Source of the DNA: an uncultured Sphingobium sp.
GTDB lineage: Bacteria > Pseudomonadota > Alphaproteobacteria > Sphingomonadales > Sphingomonadaceae
NCBI GenBank assembly: GCA_913773715.1
Contig: CAJYHD010000183.1
Location: 1 to 11,127 of the forward strand
DNA length: 11,127 bases
Direction: 5' to 3'
This document shows positions 6,673 through 11,127 of this stretch, piece by piece. Position 1 is the first letter of the stretch. Every line of letters starts with the position of its first letter. Under the pieces are notes generated by a model. It was not told the origin of the DNA, ran no database searches, and saw only the letters and a list, made by a program, of their open reading frames with translations. A program made the position numbers and the translations under genes.

Positions 6673-8361
6673 TCAAACGCCGTTACGATCGCCCAGGCTT
6701 CCCTGCGTCAGGCCTTGTCCCGACAGGATAAGCGCTACGCCGATGCGATTGCGTGAGGCAGGAGGAAGGTCCACTTCCAGCGCGGTATCGGTGCGGCGGA
6801 ACGTCAGCGGTTCGCTTTGACCCGGCAGCGTGATGCGGCTGATCTCGCCACGACCGATCGGATTGTTGCGGCTCCACAGCGTCAGGCGCGCAACATTGTC
6901 TTCCGGCCAGCCAAGGACCAGCGCATGGACATCGTCGCCCCGCCGGACATAGCGCAGGTCGGCAGCGGTATAGCGCGTTTCCGGCCCGCCCTCGGCGAAC
7001 ATGCCTGCATTGGGCTGCGTCGGTCCTTCGCCGTGGATGCGCCACGGACGCGTGTCGTAGATCGCGCTGCCATAGCGGCCCATCCAGGTCCCGATCTCCT
7101 GCACGATGGCTTCGGCTTTCTCGTCGATGGTGCCGTCGCCGCGCATCGGTACGCTCAGCAGCAGGTTGCCATTCTTTGATACGATATCGGACAGGGTGTG
7201 GATAATGTTGGGCGCCGTCTTGTACCCGTTGCGCTCGTACAGTGCGCGGTCATAGTGCCAGTTGCCGAGGCACGTACAGGTTTGCCACGGATAGATTTCG
7301 ATCATCGACTTGCCGCCGCGCTCGACATCCTCGATCACGCCCATGCGGCGTTCCGCCGGCAGCATCTTGACGTTGATCACGCCCTCGTTCCTGCCGCCGT
7401 GCCACGCCATGTTGGCGTTGTAATAATGCGCAGCGATATCCAGCCCATATTGCTGGAGCGGCAGATCGAAATTGTCGAAATAGATGAGGTCGGGTTTGTA
7501 GACGTCGATCAGTTCGCGACAACGAAGCGCCCAGTTGCGCGCGAATTCGGAATTGTTGGCGGGCAATCCTTCGCTCCACAGGCGGTCGGTCCGTTCGTGG
7601 ATGGCATTCATTTCGACAAGTGTCGTGACGCCGTCGGGCATGGGAATGTTGCGGCCGGTATAAAGCTGCTGCGGATCGAGGCCGTTCCACCATTTGCCGC
7701 GACCGCCCGCTTTGTTCAGGTTCCACGCATCATAGCGCTTGCCCTGCATCGGCCCTTCGGCGTCATAGCCATAGGCGGACTGGAACCAGTGCCAGGCATG
7801 GGCGCTGTGGTTCGATACGCCGAAGCGCACGCCCTTGGCTCGGGCGAGCTTTTCCCAGGTGCCGACTATATCCTTCTTCGGACCCACGCGCGTCGTGTTC
7901 CACGGATGATGGGAGGAAGCATAGGCGTCGAGATTGTCGTGATGGTTGGCGAGTGCGACGAAATATTTGGCGCCGGCGCGAATGTAGAGTTCGATCAGCC
8001 GTTCGGGGTCCCAGCGCTCGGCCTTCCACATATTTTCGATTTCCATGAAACCGACATTGCTGGGATGCCCATATTTGCGAATATGCGCCTTGTTGGCGCG
8101 CGTACCCTGAAGATACATGTCGCGGGCGTACCAATCGCCTTCTTCCGGTACGCACTGCGCGCTCCAGTGCGCCCAGATGCCAAACTTGGCATCACGATAC
8201 CATTCGGGCGCGCTGTAATGACTGGTCAAGGACTTCCAGTCAGGCGTGAAGGGACCGGCAGCGGCGGGGGATGATGCCTGCCGTGCGCTTGCTGCGCCGG
8301 GGGCCAGTGCGCCCATACTTGCCGACAATCCCATCAGGCCCAAGGCGTCGCGGCGGTTCAT
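6673..8361 (-). CDS. GH29 alpha-L-fucosidase, probably Tat-exported
   Basis: 562 residues. The N-terminus MNRRDALGLMGLSASMGALA to about residue 28 is a twin-arginine-type signal, so the enzyme is probably periplasmic. GH29 features follow in order: FGIWAHW (60-66), EGDWYARDMY (74-83), NHHDNLDAY (139-147), DLIYFDNFD (291-299; Asp296 is the predicted nucleophile), PWQTCTCLGNWHY (358-370) and GNLLLSVP with IGTWMGRYGSAIYDTRPW (398-440). A beta-rich C-terminal part follows. The family removes terminal alpha-L-fucose from glycans. The acid/base residue cannot be assigned with confidence. The 8361 ATG begins the signal peptide, with GGAGAG about 12 nt upstream. An in-frame ATG at 8409 lies inside the preceding receptor remnant and is rejected. 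Reading frame and motifs look intact, unlike the neighbouring receptors. Confidence 0.92.
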   Translation of the reverse strand: MNRRDALGLMGLSASMGALAPGAASARQASSPAAAGPFTPDWKSLTSHYSAPEWYRDAKFGIWAHWSAQCVPEEGDWYARDMYLQGTRANKAHIRKYGHPSNVGFMEIENMWKAERWDPERLIELYIRAGAKYFVALANHHDNLDAYASSHHPWNTTRVGPKKDIVGTWEKLARAKGVRFGVSNHSAHAWHWFQSAYGYDAEGPMQGKRYDAWNLNKAGGRGKWWNGLDPQQLYTGRNIPMPDGVTTLVEMNAIHERTDRLWSEGLPANNSEFARNWALRCRELIDVYKPDLIYFDNFDLPLQQYGLDIAAHYYNANMAWHGGRNEGVINVKMLPAERRMGVIEDVERGGKSMIEIYPWQTCTCLGNWHYDRALYERNGYKTAPNIIHTLSDIVSKNGNLLLSVPMRGDGTIDEKAEAIVQEIGTWMGRYGSAIYDTRPWRIHGEGPTQPNAGMFAEGGPETRYTAADLRYVRRGDDVHALVLGWPEDNVARLTLWSRNNPIGRGEISRITLPGQSEPLTFRRTDTALEVDLPPASRNRIGVALILSGQGLTQGSLGDRNGV

Positions 8362-8398
8362 AGTCAAGATCGTCTCTCCGTCTGTTGGATGGGCGCCA

Positions 8399-8779
8399 GA
8401 AGCTGACATGCACGCCAGCAGTAATGCGGCAACCGATCAGATTATAGGTCTTGAGCAGTCCGAAGCTGTTTTCCGTCTTCTGCACCGCATCTAGCAGGTT
8501 GTTGACATCGGCACTGATCGAAATCGCCTTGCTGATCTGATAGCTGATCGGACCATCGAGCTGATCATCGGCCGGCGTGATGTCACCATCGCCGAAGATG
8601 CCGCTACTGCCCGAATAGCTGCTGCGGAAATTGTAGCTGTCACGAATACTGAAGCCGTTCTTCTCGAAATAGGCGCCTGCATTATAGTTGAACTTAGAAA
8701 CGCCATCCAGCGTCGCAGCGGGGCCGCCCTGAAAATTTTCCGTATGAAGCTGCTCGACCGTCGATCGGTAGGGCAGCAT
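8399..8779 (-). pseudogene. C-terminal remnant of a TonB-dependent receptor
   Basis: About 127 residues matching only the last barrel strands of a TonB-dependent receptor: GVSKFNYNAGAYFEKNGFSI, then DQLDGPISYQISKAISISAD and the terminal RITAGVHVSF. A normal receptor would stop after that last Phe. Here the next codon is TGG (8398-8396), one base from TGA, and the frame runs on to 8240 inside the fucosidase gene in another frame. The receptor-like sequence begins abruptly near 8745, with no plug, signal or first strands. The ATG at 8779 has no evident Shine-Dalgarno. It differs from the pseudogene at 5495-6595: both keep a C-terminus, so they derive from two receptors. It lies between nagX and the fucosidase and could matter only as transcribed spacer. 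Confidence 0.82.
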
Positions 8780-8833
8780 TTTGAAAAGGCAAGCGATACT
8801 AATCCGCTACTGGCTTGCGCGGAAACAAAGGAT

Positions 8834-8850
8834 AGCAGTTTCAGCAGTTT
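8834..8850. repeat. Short tandem repeat after nagX
   Basis: AGCAGTTT occurs twice, one base apart (8834-8841 and 8843-8850), just beyond the nagX stop. The 74-bp gap 8780-8853 shows nothing else recognisable, neither terminator hairpin nor promoter. Confidence 0.35.
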
Positions 8851-8853
8851 AGT

Positions 8854-9987
8854 TTAGGCTTTGAGGATGAGCCTCTTCCTGTCCATCCACCAGCCGACCG
8901 CCCAGCACAACATTGTGTAGGTCACGGCGCACAACAACGAGCCGATTGCGCCGGGGACGATCCGCTGGAACACAGCTATTCCAACCCAGTCATAGACACC
9001 TTCGCCGGAGACGATGACGAACTGGTTGAGCGCAACCACGAACAGTTCGGAGAAAAGGTAGATGGCCAGTGGATTGCGGCCGAGAATCGTGAAGAAACGT
9101 ACGCCTTTACGGATGCCAGCCAGCTCGAACAGGATGATGACGCAGCCCAGCGCAATGCAATCGATGCCAATCGTCAGCAAGACATAGGAACTGGTCCAGA
9201 GCTTCTTCGCGATCGGAAACCAAGGCGACCAAGCGAGACCTGCGATGACGAGCGCGATGCCCACCACCATGATCTCGCGCACCGCCTTTTGGAGGCTGGC
9301 GCGCTTCTGCACGACAAGGCCGACGATGTAGCCGCCCAGCACGTTGACGATCGCGGGCAGGGTGCCGAGAAGGCCCTCGGGATCGAACCCATGATCCTTT
9401 TTGTAGAGATGGTCGGGGCCGAGCAGCCACAGGTCGAGATGGGTCCCGATATTGCCAAACTTGTCATAAGCCATGCCCGGAGCGGACAGCGTGAGCAGGA
9501 TGGCCCAATAGCCGAGCAGGAGGGCGATCCCTGCCAGCACGATCTGGCGCGGATTGAGCCAACGGACCATCAGCCCTGCGGCAAAATAGCAGAGTGCAAG
9601 CCGTTGCAGCACGCCAGGAATGCGCGTCACCGAAAAGGGGATCGGCTCCCACCCCGCGCTCGTGTGCGTGACGAATGGGAACCAGGACATGAGGAAGCCG
9701 AGCAGGAAGATGATCGCCGCGCGCCGAGCCAAACGTCCGACATAGGTCCGGTTCGAAAGCTGTGCGCGAGATGCAAAGCTCATCGCATTGCCCATGGCGA
9801 AGAGGAAGCTCGGAAAGATCGCGTCGGCCAGTGTGAAGCCGAACCATGGAGTATGAACAAGCTGCGTGAAAGGCTTAGCCCCGGCGCCCGCCGTGTTGAC
9901 GACGATCATCAGGAAAATGGTGATGCCCCGAAAGATGTCGAGCGCGACGAAACGCCGCCGGGGCGCGATACCGGGGGCGTCGCTCAT
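8854..9987 (-). CDS. nagX: NagX-like membrane acyltransferase (DUF5009 / HGSNAT-like, COG4299)
   Basis: 377-residue polytopic membrane protein with about ten hydrophobic segments. Family signatures are RFVALDIFRGITIFLMIVVN (12-31), DAIFPSFLFAMGNAMSF (55-71), RIPGVLQRLALCY (122-134) and NPLAIYLFSELF (305-316). The family includes human lysosomal heparan-alpha-glucosaminide N-acetyltransferase and bacterial NagX, which is found in N-acetylglucosamine regulons of Xanthomonas and related bacteria. A role in moving or acetylating amino sugars at the inner membrane is inferred. The start at 9987 overlaps the GH89 stop as ATGA, which argues for translational coupling. The frame is open further upstream to 10209, but that stretch is antisense-like, Arg-rich shadow inside GH89. 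In human lysosomes the homologous enzyme works beside NAGLU, a GH89 enzyme, so the pairing is notable. Confidence 0.88.
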   Translation of the reverse strand: MSDAPGIAPRRRFVALDIFRGITIFLMIVVNTAGAGAKPFTQLVHTPWFGFTLADAIFPSFLFAMGNAMSFASRAQLSNRTYVGRLARRAAIIFLLGFLMSWFPFVTHTSAGWEPIPFSVTRIPGVLQRLALCYFAAGLMVRWLNPRQIVLAGIALLLGYWAILLTLSAPGMAYDKFGNIGTHLDLWLLGPDHLYKKDHGFDPEGLLGTLPAIVNVLGGYIVGLVVQKRASLQKAVREIMVVGIALVIAGLAWSPWFPIAKKLWTSSYVLLTIGIDCIALGCVIILFELAGIRKGVRFFTILGRNPLAIYLFSELFVVALNQFVIVSGEGVYDWVGIAVFQRIVPGAIGSLLCAVTYTMLCWAVGWWMDRKRLILKA

Positions 9988-11126
9988 GTGTCGGCGTCCA
10001 CGAGCAGCGCGCGTACGGCGTCGAGCGGCGCGGCCGGGCGTTGCCGAGGCCAGGTTTTGCCATCCTTGATCCAGCCTTGCTCCCAGTTCTTGATCGCAGT
10101 CATCGTCGCAGCTTGATCTAGCGGGCGGCGGGCTGTTGCCGCTGCGCGCTGGGCGCCGAGGAACATCGTCCAGCGTGGCAGATAATAGCCCGCGTAAAGA
10201 CCCTGCCATGCGCGCGACGCATAGTCTGACAAATTGCCTTCGCCACCCCAGACCGTGACGACGGCCTTGGCTTGCTCTTCGAACTCAGCCTTTTCGGCGG
10301 GCGTATCACCATAGGCGCGCGCATCGCCGATCCAGCTGCCCAGCGTTTCCTGCTGGTTGCCGATCAGAGCATCGATTCCTTGCGCCAACCGGGTGACGGT
10401 TGCGGCGGCTGCATCACCTGCGGCCACGTCGCCACGGGCATAGGCCGCGATCGCGGCGCGCAGCTTGTCGTCGAGCCGTAGCGTAGCATAGTGGCGCGCG
10501 AAATCGACCACGTCGTAGATGTAGAGCGGCTGCGATTTCACCGCTTCGACCGATAACAGGCCGTCGAGTGCCTCGCGCAACGCCTTCATGTCGCCGGGCG
10601 GCGTGGGATAATGTTGGCCGTCAACCGTAGGTCGCTTGAAGAACAGATAGGCCCCTGCTTTCTCCTCCCACCAGCGTGGCGTCCAGTATTTCGTGCTGTA
10701 CACGCCTGTATTGGCGCGGCTCCACGCATCGATCAGAGCTGGCGACGCGTCACCGTAGCGGGCGGTCAGATACTGCGCCATCCAGTCTTTCAGCGGTCGC
10801 CGCAGCGTGTCGCCCCAAGCGAGGTCATAGGCATATTGATAGACGACCGAGTTGCTGTTCAGTCCTTCCGGGAACAGGCCGAACGCCTTCAGGTCGCCAT
10901 GCGCGGGATCGTCGACCACGGTGGCGAGATCGGAGCGATAGAAATCGAGATCGCCATAGACCGGATTGCTGCCGCCATAATTATGAACATAGCCATAGGC
11001 CCAGTTCTTGCCGTCGAACGCCTTTGTGTACCGCCATGCTCCCGGATAGCGATCGCCGCGTTCCTGAGCAAGGTGCCGAACGATAAGATGTTCCTGCTCG
11101 ACATCGGCAATGATCGCTATCCGGGA
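9984..11126 (-). CDS. GH89 alpha-N-acetylglucosaminidase (NAGLU-like), C-terminal part, disrupted at window edge
   Basis: Removes terminal alpha-linked N-acetylglucosamine from glycans. Convincing GH89 sequence runs from DRYPGAWRYTKAFDGKNWAY (from about 11054) through YVHNYGGSNPVYGDLDFYRS and FGLFPEGLNSNSVVYQYAYD to the stop at 9984, about 356 residues, where full proteins have over 700. The Glu of FPEG (codon about 10868-10866) aligns by family knowledge with a catalytic carboxylate (human NAGLU APEG). The C-terminal helical domain is complete. The frame stays open to the right edge, but residues beyond 11054 do not look like GH89. The plus strand there encodes AFLSKVPNDKMFLLDIGNDR, the expected preceding residues, so the gene is inverted or misassembled at this point. 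The stop overlaps the nagX start by 4 nt. The N-terminal signal and first catalytic Glu lie outside. Confidence 0.87.
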   Translation of the reverse strand, partial: SRIAIIADVEQEHLIVRHLAQERGDRYPGAWRYTKAFDGKNWAYGYVHNYGGSNPVYGDLDFYRSDLATVVDDPAHGDLKAFGLFPEGLNSNSVVYQYAYDLAWGDTLRRPLKDWMAQYLTARYGDASPALIDAWSRANTGVYSTKYWTPRWWEEKAGAYLFFKRPTVDGQHYPTPPGDMKALREALDGLLSVEAVKSQPLYIYDVVDFARHYATLRLDDKLRAAIAAYARGDVAAGDAAAATVTRLAQGIDALIGNQQETLGSWIGDARAYGDTPAEKAEFEEQAKAVVTVWGGEGNLSDYASRAWQGLYAGYYLPRWTMFLGAQRAAATARRPLDQAATMTAIKNWEQGWIKDGKTWPRQRPAAPLDAVRALLVDADT

Positions 11127-11127
11127 G
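11039..11127. repeat. 16-bp perfect inverted repeat enclosing an inverted GH89 segment
   Basis: CTCCCGGATAGCGATC (11039-11054) and its exact reverse complement (11112-11127) flank 57 bp. Read on the plus strand, this 57-bp segment and the right arm encode AFLSKVPNDKMFLLDIGNDRYPG, which joins perfectly to AWRYTKAFDG read on the minus strand from the left arm. Turning the inner 57 bp around gives a continuous open GH89 frame. The repeat ends exactly at the last base of the window. Confidence 0.8.

Noticed and set aside
7198..8274. Plus-strand open frame opposite the fucosidase
   Set aside because: Antisense to a GH29 gene with intact motifs; no ribosome binding site or family similarity.
8362..8409. 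Upstream ATG for the fucosidase
   Set aside because: It falls in the receptor remnant and puts 16 residues before an evident twin-arginine signal.
9988..10209. Longer N-terminus for the NagX-like protein
   Set aside because: The extra 74 residues are Arg/Ala-rich and overlap GH89 coding sequence in another frame; the ATGA overlap at 9987 and the family N-terminus fit better.
11055..11126. Minus-strand codons beyond 11054 as true GH89 N-terminal sequence
   Set aside because: The residues (ADVEQEHLIVRHLAQER) do not resemble GH89, whereas the opposite strand does; the frame is open by chance.

Overview
The window looks like a chromosomal segment of an alphaproteobacterium of the sphingomonad type. 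This is inferred from the high G+C, the several TonB-dependent receptors (including the Caulobacter/Xanthomonas-type family), a tRNA gene that encodes its own CCA, and the protein sequences. All protein genes read on the minus strand. The only plus-strand gene is tRNA-Gly(TCC) at 5334-5407.

Positions 1-5246 hold ordinary housekeeping and transport genes. In transcription order (right to left) they are: an unusual LysR-type regulator with a Pro/Glu-rich linker (4275-5246); a ZnuD-like TonB-dependent receptor (2034-4154), preceded by a Fur/Zur-type palindrome; an in-frame fusion of a Nudix hydrolase and a DUF47/PhoU-like Pit accessory protein (859-1974); and a Pit phosphate transporter that runs off the left edge. 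The 59-bp gap before the Nudix-DUF47 gene holds a perfect 14-bp hairpin. It covers the ribosome binding site and has a Pho-box-like direct repeat in its loop, so the phosphate-uptake operon may be controlled there.

Positions 5408-11127 form an accessory glycan-degradation region beginning right at the 3' end of the tRNA. In transcription order it contains: a GH89 alpha-N-acetylglucosaminidase (only the C-terminal half visible), a NagX-like membrane acyltransferase coupled to it by an ATGA overlap, a 5'-truncated TonB-receptor remnant, a Tat-exported GH29 alpha-L-fucosidase, and a second decayed TonB receptor. That last receptor has two compensating indels, an amber codon and an internal deletion. 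The enzymes look intact while both visible receptors are broken, so this may be a polysaccharide-utilisation locus losing its dedicated uptake.

The most unusual signal is at the extreme right. The GH89 reading frame meets a 16-bp perfect inverted repeat (11039-11054 / 11112-11127), and the DNA between the arms encodes the expected upstream GH89 residues on the wrong strand. This is either a small inversion in the gene or a foldback chimera at a contig end. No CRISPR array, integrase, transposase or rRNA was seen.
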